Shown one piece after another: positions 16,913-28,068 of a stretch of 64,000 bases of DNA; position 1 is the first letter of the stretch, and every line of letters starts with the position of its first letter. The DNA lies in the NCBI RefSeq assembly GCF_001422365.1, contig NZ_LMMT01000034.1:356944-420943 (forward strand). The letters run 5' to 3'. The translations under genes and the position numbers were made by a program. The notes beneath the pieces are model-generated. The model did no database searches. It saw nothing but the letters and a program-made list of their open reading frames with translations, and had not been told where the DNA came from. The DNA comes from Pseudorhodoferax sp. Leaf265 (GTDB lineage Bacteria; Pseudomonadota; Gammaproteobacteria; Burkholderiales; Burkholderiaceae_C).

Positions 16913-17320
16913 TCAATCGAACGCGCCGTTGGCCGAGATCCGGAAGGTGCGGCCCGCCCTGGTGGTGCCCGAGACCGAAGAGCCGCCCTGGAACTATTCG
17001 CTGACCCAGGTCGGCGTGCCGCTCCATGGCAGCAGCCGGTACTTGCGGAGGTCCTTGTCGAACAGGTTGAAGATGTTGGCGTTGAAGCTCACGCGCTCGT
17101 CGAGCTGGTCGCTGCCGCCCCAGGTGGAACAGTTCGCAGGCCTGGAGGTCACCGACGGCCCGGTAGGTCGCTGGGTTGTTGCCGGTCCGCCTGGCCGGGT
17201 CGCCCGAGAAGCGCGGGTTCTGCCACGGTACTCGCCGCGCAGCCACAGGAACGTTCTGCGCAGCGGGCAGGCGCAGTTGCGGGACGGGTGCAGCGACGGG
17301 TCGAATCCAAGGTTGTTGTT
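16913..17320 (-). pseudogene. TonB-dependent receptor, decayed C-terminal remnant
   Basis: On the minus strand, frame 17254-style reads TFLWLRGEYRG, then after frame-shifted NPRFSGDPARRTGNNPATYRAV it resumes with DERVSFNANIFNLFDKDLRKY and ends GRTFRISANGAFD. These are the last beta-strands of a TonB-dependent siderophore receptor. An in-frame TAG (16994-16996) and the two apparent compensating frame changes show decay, and at least 500 N-terminal residues are missing because alaS follows. The upstream limit near 17320 is approximate. Region 16867-16912 holds only the regulator's presumed promoter. Confidence 0.7.
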
Positions 17321-17360
17321 CGCGCGAATGTCGGCATCTGCCCCGCTGGCGGGCGCTGGC

Positions 17361-17366
17361 TAAAAT
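17361..17366 (+). promoter_or_regulatory. Possible alaS -10 element
   Basis: TAAAAT in the context GGCTAAAATC lies 128 bases before the alaS ATG in otherwise GC-rich DNA. No convincing -35 is seen. The remaining leader to 17494 shows no riboswitch or T-box that I can recognise. Confidence 0.35.
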
Positions 17367-17494
17367 CCCGCGCCGATTCCAGCAAAGTTTCCGAAGGCCT
17401 GCGTGCGCGCAGCCTCCTGACCGCGCGCCGGGACGCCGGGTGCCGCGTGGTGCGGACCGACCTTCGAGACCTCCTTTCGTAACCGATCGCCCCC

Positions 17495-20128
<2,634 letters not shown>

Positions 20129-20140
20129 GCCGTCTGCTGC

Positions 20141-20163
20141 AGGGTGCCGTCCTGCGGCACCTT
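20141..20163 (+). terminator. Probable alaS terminator hairpin
   Basis: GGTGCCG (20143-20149) and CGGCACC (20155-20161) form a perfect 7-bp stem with a TCCTG loop. The stem can extend to 9 pairs with A41/T63 and a G-U pair. It begins 13 bases after the alaS stop and is followed by CTTCG. The T-run is poor. Confidence 0.5.
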
Positions 20164-20246
20164 CGTGCGGCACGCTTCGCCGGCCAGGGCCCCAGGCAGG
20201 GAAGGGCGCCGACGCTGAGTGATGAAGCGGCGCCCAGGCCGCATGC

Positions 20247-21014
20247 CTACGCCGTCGGCGATCCCGCACGCGGGCGCCTGGCGGCCTTGGCGGGGGCGGG
20301 CTGCGCGCCTGCCGCCACCAGATCCGCCGTCACCAGCACGCCCTGCGAGATGATGAAATCCGCCGCGCCCTGGATGTCGCAGCGCAGCGCTTCGACGGCT
20401 CCGGCCGCGTCTTTCTCTTTCAGCGCATCCACCAGCCGGTCGTGCTGGTCGTCCGGTTCGCGCTCCCTGACCCTCTCCGTACCGGATCGAAGGTCGTAAT
20501 TCAGGATCGGCCCGATGCGCAGCCACAGCGATTCGATCATCTGCAACAGCATCGGCATGCCCGCCTGGGCGTAGATCGCGAAGTGCAGCTCCTTGTTGAA
20601 GGCGATCAAGCGGTTCTTGTCCGGTCGCTTGGACGCGATCTCGCGTGAAAACCGCTCGTGCAGCGACGCGATGGCCTGGCAGGCGGCCTCGTCCACGCGT
20701 GCAGCGGCGCGGGCCGTGGCCAGCCCCTCGAGGTTGATCCGGATGGCGGTGATCTCCTGGAACTGGCTCACGGTCATCAGCGGGACGCGCAGCGCGCGGT
20801 TGGACGACAGCTCCAGCGCCTGCTCGGCCACCAGCCGATGCACCGCTTCGCGCACGGGCATCACGCTCACGCCCAGGGCCTGCGCGATGGTCCGCAGCGA
20901 CAGCTGCTCCCCTGGCATCGCGCGCCCGTAGAGCAGCAGGTCGCGCAGCTGGTTGTAGACGTCGCTGCTCAACGTCTGGCGGGTCAAAGGGGTCACGAGT
21001 CCGGCGAAGTCCAT
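20247..21014 (-). CDS. GntR family (FCD/VanR type) transcriptional regulator
   Basis: This 255-residue protein has an N-terminal winged helix (YNQLRDLLLYGRAMPGEQLSLRTIAQALGVSVMPVREAVHRL, residues 20-60) and an all-helical FCD domain with metal-ligand pattern (FNKELHFAIYAQAG, QHDRLVDAL). It faces the SDR-BKACE-MFS operon across 170 bases that hold two copies of TGTGATCAC. It probably represses that operon until a hydroxy- or keto-acid effector binds. The C-terminal tail is rich in Ala, Pro and Arg. Confidence 0.92.
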   Translation of the reverse strand: MDFAGLVTPLTRQTLSSDVYNQLRDLLLYGRAMPGEQLSLRTIAQALGVSVMPVREAVHRLVAEQALELSSNRALRVPLMTVSQFQEITAIRINLEGLATARAAARVDEAACQAIASLHERFSREIASKRPDKNRLIAFNKELHFAIYAQAGMPMLLQMIESLWLRIGPILNYDLRSGTERVREREPDDQHDRLVDALKEKDAAGAVEALRCDIQGAADFIISQGVLVTADLVAAGAQPAPAKAARRPRAGSPTA

Positions 21015-21044
21015 CGGAAAAGTATAGGGATGTTCCGCCGTTCA

Positions 21045-21054
21045 CTGTGATCAC
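21045..21054. promoter_or_regulatory. GntR operator candidate, site 1
   Basis: CTGTGATCAC repeats ten bases of site 2 and lies 30 bases upstream of the gntR-type start, where it could serve auto-repression. Confidence 0.5.
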
Positions 21055-21135
21055 CCAGCACAGACGGACCGCCAGGCGCGCATGCCGGAAAGCTCGCGAA
21101 CGCAGCTCTCTATCGGGGTTATCCCTTATAAATAT

Positions 21136-21147
21136 CTGTGATCACAG
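21136..21147. promoter_or_regulatory. GntR operator candidate, site 2 (12-bp palindrome)
   Basis: CTGTGATCACAG is a perfect palindrome 38 bases before the SDR start. A further half-site GATCACA lies at 21154-21160, overlapping where the promoter of the SDR operon should be. AT-rich TTATAAATAT just upstream may contain the -10. FCD regulators bind short palindromes of this kind. Confidence 0.6.
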
Positions 21148-21184
21148 CTATAAGATCACAACATTGACCTAGTTGGAGAAACCC

Positions 21185-21964
21185 ATGACTGCCGTCCTTT
21201 CTGGTCGTAGAACCCTGGTCACCGCCGGTGCCTCCGGTATCGGCTTGGCGATCGCCAATGCACTCCACGAGGCGGGCGCCCAGGTCGTGGTCTGCGACGT
21301 GGACGAGGCCGCGCTGGCCCGCGTCCGCAACCTGCGTCCCGCGTGGGGCGTGCTGGCCTGCGATGTGTCCAGGCGCGAGCAGGTCGATGCGCTGTTCGCC
21401 GCCGTTTCGCAGCGCTACGGCCAGGCACTGGACGTGCTGGTCAACAACGCGGGCATCGCCGGCCCCACGGCCAGCATCGAGACGCTCGAGCCCGAGGAAT
21501 GGGACCGCACGGTCGCGGTCAACCTGACCGGCGTGTTCCTGGTCACGCGCCGTGCCGTGCCGCTGCTGAAGGCGGCGCAGGGCGGGGCCATCATCAACAT
21601 CTCCTCGGCGGCCGGCAAGTTCGGCTTTCCCATGCGCACGCCGTATTCGGCCACCAAGTTCGGCGTCATTGGCATGACGGAAACGCTGGCGATGGAACTG
21701 GGCCCCGACCGCATCCGCGTCAACGCCATCCTGCCGGGCGTCGTCGCCGGCGAGCGCCAGGACCGCGTGCTCTCGGCCAAGGCGCTGGCCAACGGCATCG
21801 ACCTGGACGAGCAGCGTCGGCGCGCCGTCGCGCGCGTGTCGATGCGCACCATGGTCGAGGCCGAGGACATCGCCCAGGCCGCCGTCTTCCTGGCCAGCCC
21901 GGCTGGCCGGTTTGTCAGCGGAGAGCGCCTCAGCGTCGGTGGCAACGTCGAGTCGCTCAGCTGA
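21185..21964 (+). CDS. SDR family NAD(P)-dependent oxidoreductase
   Basis: This 259-residue classical short-chain dehydrogenase has the cofactor motif TAGASGIG (residues 13-20), NNAG (87-90), the catalytic Ser in NISSAAG (S141) and YSATK (Y154, K158). D40 after the second strand (VVVCDVD) favours NAD over NADP. GGAG seven bases before the ATG supports this start. As first gene of the operon it probably oxidises a hydroxy acid to the 3-keto acid that the next enzyme cleaves; that order is inferred. Confidence 0.9.
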   Translation: MTAVLSGRRTLVTAGASGIGLAIANALHEAGAQVVVCDVDEAALARVRNLRPAWGVLACDVSRREQVDALFAAVSQRYGQALDVLVNNAGIAGPTASIETLEPEEWDRTVAVNLTGVFLVTRRAVPLLKAAQGGAIINISSAAGKFGFPMRTPYSATKFGVIGMTETLAMELGPDRIRVNAILPGVVAGERQDRVLSAKALANGIDLDEQRRRAVARVSMRTMVEAEDIAQAAVFLASPAGRFVSGERLSVGGNVESLS

Positions 21965-22005
21965 GCGCTTCCCCCCCCTCCATTCCCTCACCGAGAAAGT
22001 CCTCC

Positions 22006-22938
22006 ATGGCCATCCGTTCCAAAGCCATCATCACCTGCGCCGTGACCGGTGCGATCCATACGCCCTCGATGTCGCCGCACCTGCCGGTGACCGCCGACGA
22101 GATCGCGACCGCCGCGGTCGACGCCGCCAAGGCCGGCGCAGCCATTCTGCATCTGCACGCCCGCGACCCCAAGGATGGCCGCCCATCGCAGGATCCGGAA
22201 CTCTTTCGCCCCTTCCTGTCGGCGATCAAGGCGGCCACCAACGCGGTGATCAACATCACCACCGGCGGCAGTCCGCACATGTCGGTCGAGGAGCGCATGC
22301 GGCCGGCCACCACGTTCAAGCCGGAACTGGCGTCGCTGAACATGGGGTCGATGAACTTCGGCCTGTTCCCGATGCTGGATCGGTTCAAGGAGTTCAAGCA
22401 CCCGTGGGAGCGCGAGAACCTGGAGAACAGCCGCGATCTGGTGTTCAAGAACACGTTCCAGGACATCGAGAACATCCTGAAGCTGGGCAAGGTCAACGGC
22501 ACGCGCTTCGAGTTCGAGTGCTATGACATCAGCCACCTGAACAACCTCAGGCACTTCCTGGACCGCGGCCTGGTGCAGGCGCCGCTGTTCGTGCAGTCCG
22601 TCTTCGGCATCCTGGGCGGCATCGGCGGCGACCCGGAGGATCTGATGCACATGCACCGGACTGCGGCGCGCCTGTTCGGCGACCAATTCCGCTGGTCCAT
22701 CCTCGGCGCGGGGCGCAGCCAGATCCCCTTGGCGACCATGGGCGCGGCCATGGGGGCCAACGTGCGCGTCGGCCTGGAGGATTCGCTGTGGATCGGGCCG
22801 GGCCGTCTCGCCGCTTCCAGTGCGGAACAGGTGGCGCGCATCCGCGTGATCCTGGAGGCGCTGAACATCGATGTCGCAACGCCCGACGAGGCTCGCGAAA
22901 TCCTCCAGCTCAAGGGCGCGCAGAACGTGGCGTTCTAG
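22006..22938 (+). CDS. BKACE (DUF849) beta-keto acid cleavage enzyme
   Basis: This 310-residue TIM-barrel protein has the zinc-binding HLHARD motif (H49, H51), the glycine loop NITTGGSPHMSVEERM and GLEDSLWIGPGRLA near the C-terminus. The family condenses a 3-keto acid with acetyl-CoA to give acetoacetate and a new acyl-CoA (Kce-like). It lies 41 bases after the SDR gene and before a transporter, which fits a compact uptake-oxidation-cleavage pathway. The specific keto acid cannot be named. Confidence 0.92.
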   Translation: MAIRSKAIITCAVTGAIHTPSMSPHLPVTADEIATAAVDAAKAGAAILHLHARDPKDGRPSQDPELFRPFLSAIKAATNAVINITTGGSPHMSVEERMRPATTFKPELASLNMGSMNFGLFPMLDRFKEFKHPWERENLENSRDLVFKNTFQDIENILKLGKVNGTRFEFECYDISHLNNLRHFLDRGLVQAPLFVQSVFGILGGIGGDPEDLMHMHRTAARLFGDQFRWSILGAGRSQIPLATMGAAMGANVRVGLEDSLWIGPGRLAASSAEQVARIRVILEALNIDVATPDEAREILQLKGAQNVAF

Positions 22939-23040
22939 GGCTTTGCGGCCTGCGCGATGCCGCACCAGGACGGCGTCACGCGGGCCCACCATCCGCATCT
23001 GGCGGCCACCTGACCGGATGCACAACAGGAGACTCGGATC

Positions 23041-24348
23041 ATGTCGTCAACTCTCTCGCAGAACATTCGCGCCGTGCCGGCGGAGGAGCAGAAAGCGCTG
23101 ACCTCGCTGCTGTTTCGCAAGCTCATGCCCTTGCTCGTGCTGGCCTACATCATCAGCTTCCTCGACCGCACCAACATCGCCCTGGCGAAGAGTCACATGG
23201 TGGTGGACATCGGCATCTCCGCCGCGGCCTACGGGCTCGGTGCCGGGCTGTTCTTCCTCAGCTATGCGGCGCTCGAGATTCCGAGCAACCTGATCATGCA
23301 CCGGGTCGGCGCGCGTCTGTGGATCACGCGCATCATGGTCACCTGGGGGCTGCTCTCGGCGGGCATGGCCTTCGTCACCGGCGAGACCTCGTTCTACGTG
23401 ATGCGCCTGCTGCTGGGCGCAGCCGAGGCCGGGCTGTTCCCGGGCGTGATGCTCTACCTGACCTACTGGTTCGGCCGCAAGGAGCGGGCGCGGGCGATCG
23501 GCTTGTTCCTGCTCGGCGTGTGCGTGGCCAACATTGTCAGCGGCCCGCTCGCGGGCGCCTTGCTGGAGATGGATGGGGTGCTGGGCTGGCGCGGCTGGCA
23601 GTGGATGTTCGTGCTGGAAGGGCTGCCCGCGACCTTCTTCGCGCTGGTGGTCTGGAAGAAGCTGCCGGACGGCCCGGCGAGCGCGCCCTGGCTGACCAAG
23701 GCCCAGGCGCAGCAGATCCAGCGCCAACTCGACGCAGAGCAGGCCGAGCAGTCCGGCCATGTCGGCCACTCGTTCAAGGCAGCCCTGGTCGACCGGCAGA
23801 TCTGGCTCGCGATCTTCGTCTACTTCTGCCACCAAATCAGCATCTACACGGTGATCTTCTTCCTGCCCGGCATCATCGGCACCTACGGCAAGCTCACGCC
23901 GCTGCAGATCGGGCTGCTGAACTCCGTGCCGTGGATCGCGGCATCGATCGGTGCGGCGACCCTGCCCAAGCTGGCGGTCACGCCGCAGAGTTGCCGCAAG
24001 ATGCTGCTGGGCGGGCTGTTGCTGATGGCGGCGGGCCTGGTCACGGCCGCGGTCGCCGGCCCGGTGGTCGCGCTCGTCGGCTTCAGCATGACGGCGTTCA
24101 TGTTCTTCGTCGTGCAGTCGGTGGTGTTCCTGTTCCCCGCGTCACGGCTGAGCGGGGCGGCGCTGGCGGGCGGGCTCGCGCTGGTCAACACCTGCGGCCT
24201 GATCGGTGGCTTCATCGGACCTTCGGTGATGGGCCTGATCGAGCAATCGACGGGCCGCACCACCAATGGCCTGTTGATCATCGCCGTGCTGCTGGTGGTC
24301 GCCGCGCTTGCCAGCACGAGGCTGCGGCAAGGGCAGGAGAAGTCCTGA
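23041..24348 (+). CDS. MFS transporter, anion:cation symporter-like
   Basis: This 435-residue protein has 12 predicted membrane segments. IISFLDRTNIALAKSHM in the first helix and GAAEAGLFPGVMLYLTYWFGRKERARA around loop 4-5 are typical of the ACS/phthalate-permease family that takes up organic acids with protons. It is third in the operon, so it probably imports the substrate of the SDR and BKACE enzymes. Its stop is 2 bases from the stop of the opposing lipoprotein hydrolase gene. Confidence 0.9.
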   Translation: MSSTLSQNIRAVPAEEQKALTSLLFRKLMPLLVLAYIISFLDRTNIALAKSHMVVDIGISAAAYGLGAGLFFLSYAALEIPSNLIMHRVGARLWITRIMVTWGLLSAGMAFVTGETSFYVMRLLLGAAEAGLFPGVMLYLTYWFGRKERARAIGLFLLGVCVANIVSGPLAGALLEMDGVLGWRGWQWMFVLEGLPATFFALVVWKKLPDGPASAPWLTKAQAQQIQRQLDAEQAEQSGHVGHSFKAALVDRQIWLAIFVYFCHQISIYTVIFFLPGIIGTYGKLTPLQIGLLNSVPWIAASIGAATLPKLAVTPQSCRKMLLGGLLLMAAGLVTAAVAGPVVALVGFSMTAFMFFVVQSVVFLFPASRLSGAALAGGLALVNTCGLIGGFIGPSVMGLIEQSTGRTTNGLLIIAVLLVVAALASTRLRQGQEKS

Positions 24349-24350
24349 GT

Positions 24351-25223
24351 TCAGAGCGCCGCCGAGGCCACCGCCTCGATGGCGTTCACCACCGCCTGCG
24401 GCGCATCGCGCTGGATCCGGTGGCCGCTGCCCGGCACGCGGGCCAGCGTGGCGCCGCTGCGGCGCAGCCAATCCTGGCGCAGGTTCTCCAGCATGCCGCG
24501 CAGGCCGTCGCCCATGTAGACGGGCGTTTCGGTCGAGGCCAGCAGCACCGTGGGCGCCTTCAGCTGCGGCAGCAGTTCCACCTGTTGCAGGCAGTCGGCC
24601 TGGGCGTCGAATTCCTGGGCCATGGCGGAGCTGAACACGGTCTGGCGGGCCAGCTGCAGCAGCGCAGCTGCAGCGGGCTGCGCCTGCTCCAGCGTGGCCT
24701 GCAACTGCGGATGCGTGGGGTCCAACAGCACCAGGCCGGCCACGTCCTGCGGGTACATGCGGGCATAGACGTACTGGTAGAGGCCGCCGAGCGAATGCCC
24801 GACCAGCACATAGGGCGGCTGCAGCCCCGCCTGGCGCAGCAGCGCGTGCTGCTCCTCGGCGACGCGGCAGGCGCTGCGGGTGCCCGCGCGCCCGGGGCTG
24901 GCGCCATAGCCCGGCCGGTCTGGCACCACGGCCTCGTGCTGCGCCGGCAATTGGCGCAACACGGCCGCCCAGGTGGCGTGGTCATCGCCCAGGCCGCTCT
25001 GGAACACCACCACGGGGCCCTGGGCCTGCGGTGTCGCGTGGTGCACGAAGGTGATCGGGGCGCCCGCGACCATGGCCACCACGGGGGCCGCTGCCCGGCC
25101 GTCCGCTTCCACGCGCGGGGCAGTGCCGGAACAGGCGGCCAGCGCCAGGCCCAGCAGAGCCAGGGTGGTACGGCGCCACGGCAGGAGGCGGTCGGGGATC
25201 GGGTTGCGTTGATCGTGCGGCAC
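24351..25223 (-). CDS. Alpha/beta hydrolase, putative lipoprotein
   Basis: This 290-residue protein starts at a GTG (25223). The N-terminus has an RR-containing hydrophobic stretch ending LALAAC, a lipobox with Cys at about residue 31. The hydrolase core has VFQSGLGDDHATW, the nucleophile elbow GHSLGG (S144) and a late His in PGSGHRIQ. It is likely an esterase or related enzyme anchored in an outer or inner membrane leaflet. The start is uncertain because the ribosome site is weak; longer in-frame ATGs exist upstream. Confidence 0.75.
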   Translation of the reverse strand: MPHDQRNPIPDRLLPWRRTTLALLGLALAACSGTAPRVEADGRAAAPVVAMVAGAPITFVHHATPQAQGPVVVFQSGLGDDHATWAAVLRQLPAQHEAVVPDRPGYGASPGRAGTRSACRVAEEQHALLRQAGLQPPYVLVGHSLGGLYQYVYARMYPQDVAGLVLLDPTHPQLQATLEQAQPAAAALLQLARQTVFSSAMAQEFDAQADCLQQVELLPQLKAPTVLLASTETPVYMGDGLRGMLENLRQDWLRRSGATLARVPGSGHRIQRDAPQAVVNAIEAVASAAL

Positions 25224-25352
25224 CCACGAATTTTCCGTGGCGGATGGTGCGGAATGCGGTCGAATTGCCCGAACATCCCGCCAGAGATCCGCACGGCTGC
25301 TTGTACGCCGTGAGCGCTTGCTGCAGTGCGACATGGCCGACAATCGCGGCCC

Positions 25353-25877
25353 ATGGACCGCCGCACCCTGCTGCGCTCGCTGGCACCGGTGGCGTGGCTG
25401 GCGGCCGGCTCTTCCCACGCCCAGCATGCCGTCACGGACTGGCCCGCCGGCCAGGCTTTGCCCGCCATCGAGGCGCTGGACCTGCAGGGCCGGCCGTGGC
25501 GGCTGGCCGATCTGCGCGGCCGGGCCGTGCTGCTGAACTTCTGGGCCAGCTGGTGCGAGCCCTGCCGCGCCGAGATGCCCACGCTGCAGGTGCTGGCCGA
25601 CCTGTACGGCCCCGAGCAACTGGCTGTGCTGGCGCTCAACTTCAAGGAGGCGCCGGCCACGGTCGCGCGCTTCGTGCAGCGCACCGGCCTGCGTCTGCCG
25701 GTGCTGCTGGACCGCGACGGCGCGATCGCGCGGGCCTGCGCCGTCAAGGTGTTTCCCTCCACGCTGCTGATCGCGCCGGACGGCCGCGCGCGCCAGCGGC
25801 TGCGCGGCGAGCTGGATTGGACCGGTGCCGAGGCCGAGCGCCTCGTGCAGGGCCTGTTTGCCACGCCGGGCCGATAA
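25353..25877 (+). CDS. TlpA-like periplasmic thioredoxin
   Basis: This 174-residue protein starts MDRRTLLRSLAPVAWLAAGSSHA, a Tat-like signal. The thioredoxin fold carries the redox pair WCEPC (C68, C71) and the cis-Pro loop VFPSTLLIAPDG. The central insertion (LALNFKEAPATVARF) is that of TlpA/ResA proteins, which reduce disulfides in secreted or cytochrome c-type partners. It is divergent from the hydrolase and 32 bases upstream of a second exported protein, with which it may be co-transcribed. Confidence 0.88.
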   Translation: MDRRTLLRSLAPVAWLAAGSSHAQHAVTDWPAGQALPAIEALDLQGRPWRLADLRGRAVLLNFWASWCEPCRAEMPTLQVLADLYGPEQLAVLALNFKEAPATVARFVQRTGLRLPVLLDRDGAIARACAVKVFPSTLLIAPDGRARQRLRGELDWTGAEAERLVQGLFATPGR

Positions 25878-25909
25878 TGCGCGCCCTTCGCCTTCAGGAA
25901 AGCACCGCC

Positions 25910-27022
25910 ATGCCGGCCAGCCGCCGCCAGTTCCTCGCCCATTGCACTGCCGCCGCAGCTGCCACCGCCGCCCCCGTTTTCGCCCAGACGCAGGCCGTGC
26001 CGGCAGCCCGCCGTTTCGACCCCCAGCCCCAGGGCTGGCGCAGCTTCGAGGTCACCACGCGCGTGGACCTCGCGCCGTTGCAGGGAGTGACCAAGGTCTG
26101 GATCCCGCTGCCCTCGCTCGACACCGGCTGGCAACGCACGCTGACGCACGGGTTTGCGAGCAATGGCCAGGCCCGCCTCACCGAGGATGGCCGCGAAGGT
26201 GCGCGCATGCTGGCGGTGGAGTTCGCGCCGGGCCAGGCCCAGCCCTTCGCCGAGGTCACGAGCCGCGTGGCCACGCAGAACCGCGCGGTCGACTGGTCGC
26301 GCCGCACGGGCGCCACCGAATCGGCCGACACGCTGCGCTTCTACACGCGTGCCACGGCGCTGCTGCCCACCGACGGCATCGTGCGCGAGACCGCGCTGAA
26401 GGCCACGCAGGGCGCCCGCACCGATGCGCAGAAGGCCCGCGCCATCTACGACTGGGTCGTGGCCAACACCTACCGCGAGCCCAAGGTGCGCGGCTGCGGC
26501 GAGGGCGACATCGCCACCTTGCTGGAGACGGGCGACCTGGGCGGCAAGTGCGCCGACCTCAACGCGCTGTTCGTGGGCCTGTGCCGCGCCGTCGGCGTGC
26601 CGGCGCGCGACGTCTACGGCCTGCGGCTGGCGCCCTCGGCCTTCGGCTACAAGGAGCTCGGCGGCAACCCGGCCAGCCTCAAGGGCGCGCAGCACTGCCG
26701 TGCCGAGGTCCATCTGGCCGGTCACGGCTGGGTGGCGATGGACCCGGCCGATGTCGCGAAAGTCATGCGCCTGGAGACACCCGCGTGGATCAAGACCGTG
26801 CAGGACCCCGTGGTCGCACCGGTCAACCGCGCCCTGTTCGGCGGCTGGGAAGGCAACTGGATGGCCTACAACACCGCACACGACCTGCAGCTGCCGGGCG
26901 CGCGCGGCGAGCCGCTGGGCTTCTTCATGTATCCGATGGCCGAGAACGCCCAGGGCCGGTTCGATCCCTACGCGCCGGACGACTTCAAGTACCAGATCAC
27001 GGCGCGCGAGACCACCAGCTGA
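25910..27022 (+). CDS. Exported transglutaminase-like protein
   Basis: This 370-residue protein has a twin-arginine signal (SRRQFLAHCTAAAAATAA, ending VFAQ). The catalytic triad is expected at C214 (GGKCADLNALF), H262 (GAQHCRAEVHL) and D278 (WVAMDPADV), the order of the transglut_core family. Such proteins act as cysteine proteases or cross-linkers in the periplasm; the target is unknown. CAGGAAAGC precedes the chosen ATG; another ATG at 25877 overlaps the TlpA stop. Its end overlaps the opposing pseudouridine synthase gene by 26 bases. Confidence 0.85.
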   Translation: MPASRRQFLAHCTAAAAATAAPVFAQTQAVPAARRFDPQPQGWRSFEVTTRVDLAPLQGVTKVWIPLPSLDTGWQRTLTHGFASNGQARLTEDGREGARMLAVEFAPGQAQPFAEVTSRVATQNRAVDWSRRTGATESADTLRFYTRATALLPTDGIVRETALKATQGARTDAQKARAIYDWVVANTYREPKVRGCGEGDIATLLETGDLGGKCADLNALFVGLCRAVGVPARDVYGLRLAPSAFGYKELGGNPASLKGAQHCRAEVHLAGHGWVAMDPADVAKVMRLETPAWIKTVQDPVVAPVNRALFGGWEGNWMAYNTAHDLQLPGARGEPLGFFMYPMAENAQGRFDPYAPDDFKYQITARETTS

Positions 27023-27947
27023 GCCGGCGCTCGCTCTCGAAGCGCCGCCGCTGGCCCGTCACCGGATCGCTGAACGCGATGCCCCGCGCCAGCAGCTGCA
27101 GCGGCTGCGCGTGGTCGTCGTCCTCGTCGGGCCCGCGTGTCACCTCGGGGTAGAACGCATCGCCGCGGATCGGGATGCCCAGCGCCGCCATGTGCACGCG
27201 CAGCTGGTGGCGCTGGCCCGTGCGCGGCGCGAGCCGGTAACGGCCCCAGCCGCCGGCCTGGTCCACCAGCGCCAGCCGCGTGCTGGCGTTCGGTTCGCCC
27301 TCCACCTCGCACTGTCGAAAGAACGGCGTGCCCTGCACGATGCGGCTCTCGCGCGTGCAGGGCAGCGCCAGGCCGGCCCGCAGCGGCGCAACCGCCTCGT
27401 AGTCCTTCTCGACCACCCGCTCGCGGAACAGCGCGTGGTAGGCGTCGCGGTCCTGGCGGCGGATGCTGAACAGCACCACGCCGGCCGTCTCGCGGTCGAT
27501 GCGGTGCAGCGGCTGCAAATCCACCAGCCCCGTCTCGCGTCGCAGACGCGCCAGCAAGGTTTCGTGCAGGTAGCGCCCGCCTGGCGTCACGGCCAGGAAG
27601 TGCGGCTTGTCGGCCACCAGCAGGTGCGCGTCCATGGACAGGATGGCGGCCTCGAACGGCACGCGCGGCTCGTCGTGCAGGCTGCGGTAGTACCAGGCCT
27701 TGCCGTGCGCACGGTAGGGCGCGTCCGGCGACAGCGGCCGGCCCTGCGCATCCCAGATGTCGCCACCGCGCAGGCGCGCCTGCCACTCGTCGCGCGGCAC
27801 ATGGGGAAAGCGCTCGGTGAAGAAGTCCAGCCAGGTCGCCCAGGGGCCCGCCGGCAGGCCGACGGCGCTGGCCGCCACGCCGCCGCGCAGGGGCAGGGCA
27901 GGCGGGGTGGGGGCGGGCATGGCGCGGAATTGTCGCTGAGCTGTCAT
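26997..27947 (-). CDS. RluA family pseudouridine synthase
   Basis: This 316-residue protein has the catalytic motif [14 protein letters not shown] with Asp at residue 151, preceded by the [14 protein letters not shown] block and followed by [16 protein letters not shown]. It lacks an S4 domain. The N-terminal extension ([15 protein letters not shown]) resembles the RluA-like subgroup annotated as putative 23S/tRNA pseudouridylases. The start at 27947 has AAGAGG upstream; MPAPTPP nine codons later is an alternative. The target RNA is not evident. Confidence 0.88.
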   Translation of the reverse strand: MTAQRQFRAMPAPTPPALPLRGGVAASAVGLPAGPWATWLDFFTERFPHVPRDEWQARLRGGDIWDAQGRPLSPDAPYRAHGKAWYYRSLHDEPRVPFEAAILSMDAHLLVADKPHFLAVTPGGRYLHETLLARLRRETGLVDLQPLHRIDRETAGVVLFSIRRQDRDAYHALFRERVVEKDYEAVAPLRAGLALPCTRESRIVQGTPFFRQCEVEGEPNASTRLALVDQAGGWGRYRLAPRTGQRHQLRVHMAALGIPIRGDAFYPEVTRGPDEDDDHAQPLQLLARGIAFSDPVTGQRRRFESERRLSWWSRAP

Positions 27948-28068
27948 GCCTCTTGGTGGAAACCCTGGGCCGCTATCATCGGCCGGCCTTTTCACAGCCC
28001 CAACATCCCATGCACCTGCACAGCTCCGCATCGCCATCGTCCACCGTCACGACCCAGGGAGCTGCGCG

